43,971 bases of DNA, taken from NCBI GenBank assembly GCA_002314445.1, contig DCFX01000040.1, positions 8,268 through 52,238 on the forward strand, given 5' to 3'. Shown one piece after another: positions 1-8,413 of this stretch (the stretch's first letter is position 1; the number at the start of each line of letters is the position of its first letter). Made by a program: the position numbers and the translations under genes. This DNA is from Treponema sp. UBA1793 (lineage in GTDB: Bacteria; Spirochaetota; Spirochaetia; Treponematales; Treponemataceae). Under the pieces are notes generated by a model. It made no database searches, was not told where the DNA came from, and saw only the letters and a list, made by a program, of their open reading frames with translations.

Positions 1-714
1 GACGACGAATTCTGGAATATTATGGCGAATACGCTCGGCATAAGCCTCCTGAAACTTCTTATTAATTTCCCTTTGCCAATTGTCTTTGCACTGCTTCTTA
101 ATGAAGTAAAAAATGCGCGTTTTAAGAAAGCGATTCAGACTATTTCATATATGCCTCACTTTCTTTCATGGGTAGTCCTCGGCGGTATCCTTACAACGTG
201 GATGGGTGAATCGGGACTTTTTAACGAACTTCTTATTAAAATGGGAATTTTGAAGGAGGGAATTACATTCCTTGCCTACCCGGAATATTTCTGGGGCATT
301 GCAGTCCTCTCCGATTTATGGAAGGAACTCGGCTGGTCTGCGATTATTTATCTGGCTGCAATTTCCGGTATTGATCAGGAAATGTACGAAGCTGCAAAGG
401 TAGACGGTGCCAGCCGGTGGAGGCAGATATGGTCCATTACGCTTCCTTCTATAGCGGGCACAATTACCATTATGTTTATTCTTGCGGTAGGCGGTTTGCT
501 CAATACGAACTTTGACCAGATTTTCGTGTTGTGGAATCCTTTGAATGCCGACAGGAGCAACGTAATTGATATCTATACGTACAACACGGCTATGAGGGGA
601 ATGCGTTATTCTTATGCTTCCGCAATCGGTTTGTTTAAGTCAGTCTTCGCGTTTATCCTGCTGTATATCGCGAATCAGGTGACAAAAAAAATCAACGATA
701 CGTCGTTGTTCTAA
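1..714 (+). CDS. Sugar ABC transporter permease, LplB/UgpA type (5' end cut by window)
   Basis: This is an inner-membrane permease of a CUT1-type carbohydrate ABC importer. The reading frame is open from base 1, and the residues before the first ATG (base 22) fit the family (DDEFWNI then MANTLGISLLKLL), so the gene starts upstream and the ATG at 22 is internal. The protein is hydrophobic throughout. The ATPase-docking EAA loop is visible as EAAKVDGASRWRQIW followed by LPSI, the usual permease signature. It lies 14 bases before a second permease and is followed by a binding protein, the standard LplB-YtcP-LipO order. No ATPase gene is present here; such systems often share an MsmK-type ATPase encoded elsewhere. 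The substrate is inferred from the neighbours to be glucan oligosaccharides. Confidence 0.93.
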   Translation, partial: DDEFWNIMANTLGISLLKLLINFPLPIVFALLLNEVKNARFKKAIQTISYMPHFLSWVVLGGILTTWMGESGLFNELLIKMGILKEGITFLAYPEYFWGIAVLSDLWKELGWSAIIYLAAISGIDQEMYEAAKVDGASRWRQIWSITLPSIAGTITIMFILAVGGLLNTNFDQIFVLWNPLNADRSNVIDIYTYNTAMRGMRYSYASAIGLFKSVFAFILLYIANQVTKKINDTSLF

Positions 715-728
715 CAGGGAGATATAGT

Positions 729-1616
729 ATGACAAGTACTAAAAAAATCGGCAGATCTGCGGCTGGTGATATGTTCATAAATGTTATCATGGTTTTAATA
801 TGCTTTCTCGCTTTATATCCTGTCTGGTATACCATTGTTATTTCATTTAATAATTCTGCAGACTCGATGCGCGGCGGAATATACTGGTGGCCGAGGGAAT
901 TCAGTCTTGAAAGCTATAAAACTGTTTTTCAGGATAAAACAATCGCGCAGGCATTTGTTGTAACAATTCTCCGCACTTTGCTTGGAACAATAACGAGTGT
1001 TCTGTTTACCGCAATGGTGGGGTATGCCTTTTCCAAAAAGCATATTATGTTCAACAAATTTTATATTATATTCGGAACAATAACCATGTTTTTCGGCGGC
1101 GGGCTGATTCCGTATTTTATCACGATTAAGAATCTGGGTCTGTATGACAGTTTCTGGGTATACATTATTCCCAGTCTGTTCAATTTTTATAACATGATAA
1201 TTTTTATGTCGTTTTTCCGCGAACTTCCTGCAGGTCTTGAAGAATCGGCGAAACTAGACGGTGCAAACGATTTGCTTATTTTTATTAAAATAGTAGTTCC
1301 CCTTTCAATGCCCGTAATGGCGACAATCGCGCTTTTTAACGGTGTGGCGCACTGGAACGACTACTTTACCGGCGTTATGTACATTAACAAAGCGACATTG
1401 CAGCCTATTCAGACATTCCTGTACCGTGTCGTTGCAAGCGCGTCTGCCTCGAAAGCAGTTGTTGCAATGCCGGCAGGTATTACGGCTCAGCAGGTAAGCT
1501 CGCAGTCCGTCCGGCTTGCGACGATGGTCGTTACAACAGCACCGATTATGTGCGTGTATCCGTTCCTTCAGAAATACTTCGTAAAGGGAATGCTGATTGG
1601 ATCTATTAAGGGGTAA
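729..1616 (+). CDS. Carbohydrate ABC transporter permease, YtcP/LplC (UgpE) type
   Basis: This is the second inner-membrane permease (295 aa, normal length) of the same importer. An N-terminal membrane segment lies near residues 18-38 and several more follow. The EAA-type loop reads EESAKLDGANDLLIF followed by VPLSMP. The C-terminus YFVKGMLIGSIKG is characteristic of the YtcP/LplC family. The start is supported by AGGGAG at 716-721, about seven bases before the ATG. It is certainly cotranscribed with the upstream permease and very probably with the binding protein 45 bases downstream. Confidence 0.95.
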   Translation: MTSTKKIGRSAAGDMFINVIMVLICFLALYPVWYTIVISFNNSADSMRGGIYWWPREFSLESYKTVFQDKTIAQAFVVTILRTLLGTITSVLFTAMVGYAFSKKHIMFNKFYIIFGTITMFFGGGLIPYFITIKNLGLYDSFWVYIIPSLFNFYNMIIFMSFFRELPAGLEESAKLDGANDLLIFIKIVVPLSMPVMATIALFNGVAHWNDYFTGVMYINKATLQPIQTFLYRVVASASASKAVVAMPAGITAQQVSSQSVRLATMVVTTAPIMCVYPFLQKYFVKGMLIGSIKG

Positions 1617-1661
1617 CGGAGTGATATCCGCAGAACCTTTGAAAAAATAATAGGAGGATGT

Positions 1662-3311
1662 ATGAAGAAGGGTAAAGTAATAGCCTTTGGTATGATGATG
1701 GCAGTTGCAGTATCATCAAGTTTGTTTGCATGGCCTTTTGGGAAAAAGCAGTCTGATGCAGACGGAACAAAATCAGGAACTGCAAAAACCCCGGGGTGGA
1801 CATTGAATGCGTCGAAACCTGTTAAGTTCGACTGGTATATTAATTTCAGCTGGTTCGCACGCCACTGGGGAGATTCGGAAGTTTCAAAATACATAACACA
1901 GAAAACCGGCGTTGATGTAAATTTCATCGTTCCGGCGGGAAACGAAGCCGAAAAACTTAATACGATGATTGCAGGCGATGCGCTTCCTGATCTTATCACT
2001 CTCGGCTGGTGGGAAGGGCAGGTTCCGATGATGATTGACGCAGGTCTTGTCGAGCCGCTCGATGAGCTTGCAAAAAAGTATGATCCTTATTTCTTTACGG
2101 TTGCAAACAGCGACAAGCTCGGCTGGTACCGCCAGGCAGACGGACATATCTACGGATATCCGAATGCATCGTATACCCCCGCTGATTATAAAAAATATGC
2201 TGGTAAACTTACATCGAATGAGACGTTCCTTGTCCGCAAGGATATGTATGAAGCACTCGGAAAACCGGATATGACAACACCCGAGGGATTCCTCAAGGCG
2301 CTCCGTGCAGCAAAAGCAAAATATCCGACAGTCAACGGATTGTCAGTCATTCCTTTCGGAACGAATGAATTTACAGATACCGGCTGCGGTATGCTTCAGA
2401 ACACGCTTGCTCATTTCCTTGCAATTTCTCCAGAACAGAACGGCAAATTTGCAGACCCTGCAATCGGCCTTACGGAGAATCCGGAATATGTACGCTGGCT
2501 CAAAGCTCTTCGTCAGGCACATCAGGAAGGTCTCATTCCCACAGATGTGTTTGTAGACAAACGCTCCCAGATTGAGGAAAAAGCAGCACAGGGGCGCTAT
2601 TTCTGCATGCTGTATCAGAACTGGGATATGCAGGCCGCTCAGAATGCGTTGTATCAGAAAGACCCGAACATGATTTACATTGCAGTTGATGGTCCGAAGG
2701 ACACAAGAGGCGATGTACCGACACTTGCAGGCGGCGGAATTTCAGGCTGGACAATCACGCTTATTTCCAAAAACTGCAAAGACAAAGCCCGCGCAATGCA
2801 GTTCCTCACATATCTTATCAGTGAAGAAGGACAGATGGATACGAATTTCGGAATTAAGGATAAAACGTATTCTATAAACAACGGCGTCCCCCAGCTGCTT
2901 CCTGCAATAAAGAAACTTGATCAGACTGACAAGAACAAGCAGGAAACTGATATCGGTGTTCAATATACATACTGGATGCTTATGGATACTGCATGGCAGG
3001 CGCAGTGGGGTATCGAGTATGGTCAGGCCGTCGGTCAGCCGCAGCTCTGGACCCGCCCGTATGTAAAATCATTCGCAGTATACGATGGTCTTACGCTTCC
3101 TGTCGGCTCTGACGAAGATCTGATCTATCAGGAAATTCAGAGAAAATGGGGTAAAGTTCTTTCTGATCTGCTTCGCGCTCCGACAGAAAAAGACTTCGAC
3201 AAGATTCTTGCAGATTACAATCAGTTCAAGAAAGACAAAGGAATTGATAAAGTTGTTGCCCTTCAGACTAAACTGATGAACGCAAACAAAGCGAAACTCG
3301 GAGTAAAATAA
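1662..3311 (+). CDS. Extracellular sugar-binding protein of the ABC importer (LipO type)
   Basis: A 549-aa solute-binding protein of the large LipO/YtcQ class. The N-terminus is a signal peptide with a hydrophobic stretch at about residues 5-23, ending SSLFA before WPFGKK. There is no lipobox cysteine, which is odd because the other secreted proteins of this locus are mostly lipoproteins; this one may be soluble in the periplasm. The LNTMIAGDALPDLI segment is typical of the family, where it lines the sugar-binding cleft. The start is fixed by AGGAGG at 1652-1657 four bases before the ATG. It follows both permeases and is followed by a strong terminator. An oligosaccharide ligand from beta-1,3-glucan is inferred from the neighbouring GH16 and GH64 enzymes. 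Confidence 0.93.
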   Translation: MKKGKVIAFGMMMAVAVSSSLFAWPFGKKQSDADGTKSGTAKTPGWTLNASKPVKFDWYINFSWFARHWGDSEVSKYITQKTGVDVNFIVPAGNEAEKLNTMIAGDALPDLITLGWWEGQVPMMIDAGLVEPLDELAKKYDPYFFTVANSDKLGWYRQADGHIYGYPNASYTPADYKKYAGKLTSNETFLVRKDMYEALGKPDMTTPEGFLKALRAAKAKYPTVNGLSVIPFGTNEFTDTGCGMLQNTLAHFLAISPEQNGKFADPAIGLTENPEYVRWLKALRQAHQEGLIPTDVFVDKRSQIEEKAAQGRYFCMLYQNWDMQAAQNALYQKDPNMIYIAVDGPKDTRGDVPTLAGGGISGWTITLISKNCKDKARAMQFLTYLISEEGQMDTNFGIKDKTYSINNGVPQLLPAIKKLDQTDKNKQETDIGVQYTYWMLMDTAWQAQWGIEYGQAVGQPQLWTRPYVKSFAVYDGLTLPVGSDEDLIYQEIQRKWGKVLSDLLRAPTEKDFDKILADYNQFKKDKGIDKVVALQTKLMNANKAKLGVK

Positions 3312-3368
3312 TAATTCGAATTTCACAAAACTGCTGAATAAATTCCGACAATTTACCAGCAGCATGAT

Positions 3369-3424
3369 AAACCCGGAGAAAGACTCTTTTTGTGCTGAAG
3401 CACATCCTTTCTCCGGGTTTTTGT
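3369..3424 (+). terminator. Rho-independent terminator after the ABC importer genes
   Basis: A perfect 14-bp stem pairs AAACCCGGAGAAAG (3369-3382) with CTTTCTCCGGGTTT (3407-3420), followed by T-rich sequence. Inside the loop is a second small hairpin, TGTGC/GCACA with loop TGAA (3391-3404). It ends the transporter transcript. Confidence 0.9.
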
Positions 3425-3441
3425 CTTTAGATAAGGAGTAC

Positions 3442-3479
3442 TCCGCATCATTCTGATGTACTGCTGATGCGGATTTTTT
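3442..3479 (+). terminator. Second hairpin with T-run, just before the CBM9-like gene
   Basis: A 9-bp perfect stem pairs TCCGCATCA (3442-3450) with TGATGCGGA (3465-3473) and is followed by six T. It lies only about 15 bases before the next start codon, overlapping its ribosome-binding region. It could be a second terminator or an attenuator for the glycosidase operon. Confidence 0.65.
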
Positions 3480-3494
3480 ACAGGAGATACAGAA

Positions 3495-4286
3495 ATGAGA
3501 AAATGTTTTTTTTTGTATATCACAATATCTACAATCCTGCTTACATCCTGCCTGACTATAAACCAGAAGCGGATAATTGAACCGCCGTATGCACCACCGG
3601 TACAACAAGCTGCCGATGCAGGTGAAAAAGAAAAATTATTTTACGTATATTATTCGGCGAAAGACAAACCTGTCATAGACGGGAATTTTTCCGAGTGGAA
3701 CGGACTCCAGGGGATTCATACCCGCCGCATGGTTTATGGAGGCCTTTTCAATCCTGAGAATACAGACGGATTATTTATTGTACGTGCAGATGACCAGTAT
3801 TTGTATCTGTATGCCGGAATTGATGATGATGATCCGGAAGTTAATACGTTCCCGGCTCCGCAGGCATGGCGCGGTGATTCGATTGAATTTTTCTTCGGAA
3901 CAGATACCGGGCATCATACTTTCTATAAAAGCACAGATCACCGTGTCCGTATTATCCCGAAGAGCAAGACAAATAAATTTGCATATGATTTCAGTATAGA
4001 CGATGTGGCGATGAAAAACAGTGAAATTAAAGTTGCTGTTGTTTATTCTGAAAAAGGATACCAGATAGAAGCTGCGATTCCGTTCTCACTTATGAGCATT
4101 ACGAAACTAAAACCGAAGCAGAATGTACGCGGAGATTTTCAGATTAACGATGCTGATAACGGTAAAGAGCGCTCGCGTCTTATTCACTGGAACAGCGGAA
4201 AAGATAATACATATCTCGATGCAAGTTCATGGGGCTACGGTAAAGTCGTCGGTCTGAACGATCAGAAAGAAGGAGCCGGAAAATGA
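3495..4286 (+). CDS. CBM9-like (DOMON-fold) lipoprotein
   Basis: A 263-aa lipoprotein. The signal peptide ends in LLTSC, so C19 would be lipidated. Residues about 55-250 match the pattern of family-9-like carbohydrate-binding domains: the opening PVIDGNFSEWNG, then YLYLYAGIDDDDPE, then AWRGDSIEFFFG, and the final strand QIEAAIPFSLM. It has no catalytic domain. The start is supported by CAGGAGA twelve bases upstream. Its stop overlaps the start of the next gene (ATGA), so it is translationally coupled to the glycosidase-barrel protein and probably helps hold glucan at the cell surface. The ligand is inferred. Confidence 0.82.
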   Translation: MRKCFFLYITISTILLTSCLTINQKRIIEPPYAPPVQQAADAGEKEKLFYVYYSAKDKPVIDGNFSEWNGLQGIHTRRMVYGGLFNPENTDGLFIVRADDQYLYLYAGIDDDDPEVNTFPAPQAWRGDSIEFFFGTDTGHHTFYKSTDHRVRIIPKSKTNKFAYDFSIDDVAMKNSEIKVAVVYSEKGYQIEAAIPFSLMSITKLKPKQNVRGDFQINDADNGKERSRLIHWNSGKDNTYLDASSWGYGKVVGLNDQKEGAGK

Positions 4287-7200
4287 ACAGAAAATATAGT
4301 ATTTCGCTGTTTGCCGTATTAGTCTGCCTTAATATCTCTCTGTCTGCCCAGTATATTAAAGTCCAGAAAGACGACAAAGGCTGGCGCCTTATAGATGGTA
4401 ATACACCGGTAGAAGTAAAAGGTGTCGTCTGGTCGTATACTCCGATAGGTGAAACGTACTCATACGATTTGTGGAGCCATGATGATGAATACGTCAAACT
4501 TATGATTGATACGGATATGCCGCTTCTGAAAGCGATGGGCGTAAATGTCATCCGCTGTTTTTCGACGATCCCTCCAAAATGGGTTGAGTATATTTATTCC
4601 AAGTACGGTATTTACACGATTATAAACGATATGCTCGGACGATACGGTGTTTCCGTAAAGGGTACGTGGTATCCGAATACCGACTATTCCGATAAGTACA
4701 CGCGTGAGATGCTTGTTGAAGAAGCGCGCAAAACAGCCGGGACATATCGTGCTGTGAACGGTGTTCTTATGTACATGTTCGGGAATGAGAGTAATTACGG
4801 ACTTGTCTGGTCAGGTTCAAATATTGAAAATCTTCCGGCGGGAGAGCAGAGTGTCGTAAAGGCCGGTTACCTGTACAGTCTGCTGGAAGAAGCTATGGCA
4901 GCCTGTAAGGATATAGATCCGTTCCATCCCGTCGGGATTGTCAACGGCGATACTCAGTATCTTGATCTTATTAAGAAACTCTGTCCGTCACTTGATATCC
5001 TTGGTGTAAATGCCTACCGCGGATATAAATTTTACGATTCCTTTTTTGAGAATATTGCGGATGTTCTGGATAAACCTGTCATGTTTACCGAGTCAGGTGC
5101 TGATGCATTCAATGAACTGAAACGGCAGGAAGACCAGTACGGCCAGATGGCATACCTCAGCAGTCAATGGCGGGAAATATACGAACAGTCTTACGGTAAA
5201 GGCCGCTCTCAGAATGTCATAGGTGGTTTCGTATTTGAATGGGTTGACGAATGGTGGAAACATTATCAGAACAAAGATCTTTCAATTCACAATACCGAAG
5301 GAACCTGGTCGAATGCGGGATATGAACTTGATTACCGGGACGGTCTTAACAATATGGATGAGGAATGGTTCGGTATCTGCGCACAGAGTAAACTGACCGA
5401 CAGGGGAATTAATAAACGTATTCCGCGGGCTGCCTATTATATGCTTGCTGACGTATGGAAGCTTTCCTTGTATGATTCCTCTGACAACGATATTCAGAAG
5501 ACCTTCAATACGCTTCCAGTCCCTATGTATCTGGGCATCGGAAACGAACAGTCGGTAAAAGAAACCTTCAACGAACGCAACATTGTGAAAATTGATACGC
5601 TCGATACGACTGTTCAGTCTGTGACTCCATGCTATGTGAATGAACTGAAGGGAAGCGACTGGAAAGATGCTTTCAGATATACTAATTCGGACGGCGACAC
5701 AGATCAGATGACTACGAGTGCGGAAACATCGCTTGGAATAACGGTACAACCGTTTGAAGATTTTACTGCGTCTACCGTGCTTAAGGCATGGACCAATGCT
5801 CCGTATACGAATCTTGGCGACGAGTGGTCGAGTTATTACAAGAAAGCTGCGTTTGATCAGTCGACGGAACCGACACAAACTGCGTCCGATCTTCAGTATG
5901 TGGACGTATATTCAGCATCGTTCGATTACGAACCGGCATATTTCGGACTCAAGGGATATTATCACGTCGGACATGGTAATTTTGAAACAAGCGGCGACGT
6001 GTTTAATATTGCAAAGGAAGCATATGATATCATTGGATATGATACGTACGGTTCAAAAGCTCCTGTTGCACTTGAATTAGACGGGAAGGGGCTGCTTTCG
6101 GGTTTGACTGTCATAGGCGGACCCGAAATCTGGGGTTCGGCAAAACCTCAGGTTATGGCAAATTATTATCATACATTCACGTCTTCATCAGTGTATATGC
6201 CGTCGTGCGCCGTTGGAGCTATGTATACGGAGGAATTCGGTCCGTCGACGAACATCAATCTCGATCCTTACAACGGATTCGGTCCCGGACGCAAAGCCTC
6301 TCTCTACGGAGAAGCCGTTCTTGACCCGTGGATAACGGTAAAACTCGGCGTGCTAAACGCGGGGTCTGAAAAGGTCGGCGCAAAATATCTTAGTAGCTCC
6401 GGATCATCTGCATCAATTACCTGGGTGGACACACTCGGCGGATATGCTCAGATCGGAACGAATATGTTCCAGCACATGTACATTTACGCAAACGCAATTT
6501 ACCGCGGTCTTGTTGCAGATACAAACGCAGCGACAGTTCGCGGAAGTTTCTATACGGCTGATTCAGGTGCAGGAAACCGTTTTGAAATGCAGACTGGTGT
6601 CGATGCAGGGTACGGAGACTTCGTTTTCAAACCGGTGTTCCGTGCCCGGGTTCCTCTTCAGAAGGCAATGGGCCGGTCTTTATTAAGCGGTTCTCCGTTT
6701 ATTGTCGGGCTTGGCAACAGGCAGGCGCTGGAAGTTGAAGCTGTTCTTACATACGATCCGGAAGGTGCAACGTGGTTCCATGAATGGAATAGTGATGACA
6801 TAGAGGGGGCAAAGTTTGCTGCTTCTCTGACAGGACTATACACGCTCTATGCAGGAAAAACTGATATTATACCGTACAAAAGTTCTGACTGGACAACGGA
6901 AGCAAATTCCGACGGAACGATTCAGGGAGGATACGTCTGGTATGCTCCGTCGAATGGACTTCCCGAACAGCGCAATCTCTGGCAGGCTGGTACACGAATT
7001 GTTACGAATCCTGTTTCCGGGCTGCGCCTTATCGGAACATTCGAGGGCGGACAGCTCGGTAGTACTACAGGAGAGTATTCTGATACCGAAGAAATCGTGA
7101 ATTTCTGGAAAGCGGGACTCTCTTTCCGTTACGGCCGCTGGATAGGTGGCATGACATATTGGGCTGACTGCTGGGGACCGGAAACATGGTGGAGGAATTT

Positions 7201-7417
7201 CAATCAGACATTCCCTGTTCAGTATTCGTTTGATATTGCGTATGCATTAAAACCGAGTCCGTCGTTCCTTGACTCTAAGAATCGGGTCGGTCTTAAAGTT
7301 GCAGGCCGCGTTTACGGTGAAAACAGCTCTGACCCGTACGGTGCACTGCCGGCGGGTGTTGAAATCAACGGTGCTTCCTATATGGAAATCACTACATACT
7401 TTAATATAGGACTGTAA
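4283..7417 (+). CDS. Clan GH-A glycosidase fused to a probable outer-membrane beta-barrel
   Basis: A 1044-aa secreted protein with a signal peptide ending near residue 22 (SLSA then QY) and no lipobox. Residues about 25-340 form a TIM-barrel glycosidase of the GH2/GH5/GH72-like clan. FGNES gives the likely acid/base E169 and FTESGADAF gives the likely nucleophile E270. GVNAYRG and GGFVFEWVDEWW also recall GH72 or GH2 catalytic domains. From about residue 590 to the end the sequence alternates polar and hydrophobic residues in strands rich in Gly, Tyr and Trp, and closes with TYFNIGL, as in outer-membrane barrels. The enzyme would thus be anchored by its own barrel. It overlaps the upstream gene by four bases, and the next gene starts two bases after its stop. 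The exact GH family is uncertain; beta-1,3-glucan is inferred from context. Confidence 0.8.
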   Translation: MNRKYSISLFAVLVCLNISLSAQYIKVQKDDKGWRLIDGNTPVEVKGVVWSYTPIGETYSYDLWSHDDEYVKLMIDTDMPLLKAMGVNVIRCFSTIPPKWVEYIYSKYGIYTIINDMLGRYGVSVKGTWYPNTDYSDKYTREMLVEEARKTAGTYRAVNGVLMYMFGNESNYGLVWSGSNIENLPAGEQSVVKAGYLYSLLEEAMAACKDIDPFHPVGIVNGDTQYLDLIKKLCPSLDILGVNAYRGYKFYDSFFENIADVLDKPVMFTESGADAFNELKRQEDQYGQMAYLSSQWREIYEQSYGKGRSQNVIGGFVFEWVDEWWKHYQNKDLSIHNTEGTWSNAGYELDYRDGLNNMDEEWFGICAQSKLTDRGINKRIPRAAYYMLADVWKLSLYDSSDNDIQKTFNTLPVPMYLGIGNEQSVKETFNERNIVKIDTLDTTVQSVTPCYVNELKGSDWKDAFRYTNSDGDTDQMTTSAETSLGITVQPFEDFTASTVLKAWTNAPYTNLGDEWSSYYKKAAFDQSTEPTQTASDLQYVDVYSASFDYEPAYFGLKGYYHVGHGNFETSGDVFNIAKEAYDIIGYDTYGSKAPVALELDGKGLLSGLTVIGGPEIWGSAKPQVMANYYHTFTSSSVYMPSCAVGAMYTEEFGPSTNINLDPYNGFGPGRKASLYGEAVLDPWITVKLGVLNAGSEKVGAKYLSSSGSSASITWVDTLGGYAQIGTNMFQHMYIYANAIYRGLVADTNAATVRGSFYTADSGAGNRFEMQTGVDAGYGDFVFKPVFRARVPLQKAMGRSLLSGSPFIVGLGNRQALEVEAVLTYDPEGATWFHEWNSDDIEGAKFAASLTGLYTLYAGKTDIIPYKSSDWTTEANSDGTIQGGYVWYAPSNGLPEQRNLWQAGTRIVTNPVSGLRLIGTFEGGQLGSTTGEYSDTEEIVNFWKAGLSFRYGRWIGGMTYWADCWGPETWWRNFNQTFPVQYSFDIAYALKPSPSFLDSKNRVGLKVAGRVYGENSSDPYGALPAGVEINGASYMEITTYFNIGL

Positions 7418-7418
7418 T

Positions 7419-8249
7419 ATGAAGCAGCAGCACAAAGTCATTATACCGGTGCTGCTGCTCTGTGCAGCAGCTGCCATGGCAACATCATGTATATTTGTTC
7501 CGGAAGAAGATGCGTCCGGTGATCCCAAAGAGGGACTTTCGCTTGTGTGGAGCGACGAATTCGAGAGTGGAACCACACCGTCGACAGACAACTGGATAAA
7601 AGAAGTCTGGGAAAAAGGAAAAGTGAATAACGAACAGCAGGCATATGTTGATAATGACGATACAGCATATGTCTCTGACGGCACTTTAAAAATCAAGGCA
7701 ATGAAAGATTCTTCCGGCAACTGGACAAGTGCCCGTATTAAGACCGCGGGACTTCATTCATGGAGATACGGCTACATGGAGGCACGTATAAAACAACCGT
7801 CCGGAAATGGTGTCTGGCCTGCATTCTGGATGATGCCGGAAGACAGTTCCTACGGAACATGGCCTCGGAGCGGTGAACTAGACATAATGGAGTATTCACC
7901 GGGGAAAACGGATGACAGTACGTATGCGACGGTTCATCACAGCAAAAGTTCAGCTTCTGCCGGTACAGATTCGTATTCATCGCTTGGTTCAAAGTCTTTC
8001 AGCGATGCAACGAGTACATTTCATACATATGGATTGAAGTGGACTAGTTCATATGTTGAAGCGTTTTACGACGGTTCTTCGCTTGGTACCAAGTATTACA
8101 ACGACGGCAGCGGCTGGGTGAACTGGCCGTATGACAAAAATTTTTATATAATTCTGAATCTGGCTATGGGTGGAAATCTCGGTGGGACCATAGACAGTTC
8201 CCTCACGGAAGCAGAGTATGAAATTGATTATGTACGTGTGTACCAATAA
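7419..8249 (+). CDS. GH16 endo-beta-1,3-glucanase (laminarinase) lipoprotein
   Basis: A 276-aa lipoprotein with signal peptide ending MATSC (C24). The rest is one GH16 domain. It opens LVWSDEFE, and the catalytic signature is GELDIMEY, giving nucleophile E153, helper D155 and acid/base E158. The extra Met in E-x-D-x-x-E is typical of the laminarinase/lichenase-type branch. It closes with FYIILNLAMGG and YEIDYVRVYQ, the usual GH16 end. It is the simplest of three GH16 proteins here, with no accessory module. The start lies two bases after the previous stop, so it is cotranscribed with the glycosidase-barrel gene. It is likely displayed at the cell surface. Confidence 0.94.
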   Translation: MKQQHKVIIPVLLLCAAAAMATSCIFVPEEDASGDPKEGLSLVWSDEFESGTTPSTDNWIKEVWEKGKVNNEQQAYVDNDDTAYVSDGTLKIKAMKDSSGNWTSARIKTAGLHSWRYGYMEARIKQPSGNGVWPAFWMMPEDSSYGTWPRSGELDIMEYSPGKTDDSTYATVHHSKSSASAGTDSYSSLGSKSFSDATSTFHTYGLKWTSSYVEAFYDGSSLGTKYYNDGSGWVNWPYDKNFYIILNLAMGGNLGGTIDSSLTEAEYEIDYVRVYQ

Positions 8250-8281
8250 CTGGTAAAATTTTTTGTTCATTAATCCTCACG

Positions 8282-8316
8282 ACGCGGATTTACCGGAAGA
8301 TAAATCTGCGTTTTTT
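8282..8316 (+). terminator. Rho-independent terminator after the first GH16 gene
   Basis: An 11-bp stem with one G-T pair, ACGCGGATTTA (8282-8292) with TAAATCTGCGT (8301-8311), is followed by a T-run to 8316. Confidence 0.85.
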
Positions 8317-8319
8317 ATA

Positions 8320-8348
8320 TTTCTGAAAAATTGATACCTTTCTGAAAA
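8320..8348 (+). promoter_or_regulatory. Two TTTCTGAAAA boxes, 19 bp apart, before the second GH16 gene
   Basis: TTTCTGAAAA occurs at 8320-8329 and again at 8339-8348. The second is part of ATACCTTTCTGAAAA (8334-8348), 66 bases before the start codon. Closely related copies precede three other units of the locus at similar distances. The roughly two-turn spacing of paired boxes suits an AraC-type activator such as the response regulator at 17228. This role is inferred. Confidence 0.45.
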
Positions 8349-8413
8349 AAAGCCCCCTTTCGTTTTTTTTAGATTGCCTGAAAATAAGGGAGAATACAAA
8401 TTGGAGGCTGTGT

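Noticed and set aside
3069..3608. 179-codon - strand frame
   Set aside because: It is antisense to the binding-protein gene, the terminators and the CBM9-like gene, with composition unlike a real protein.
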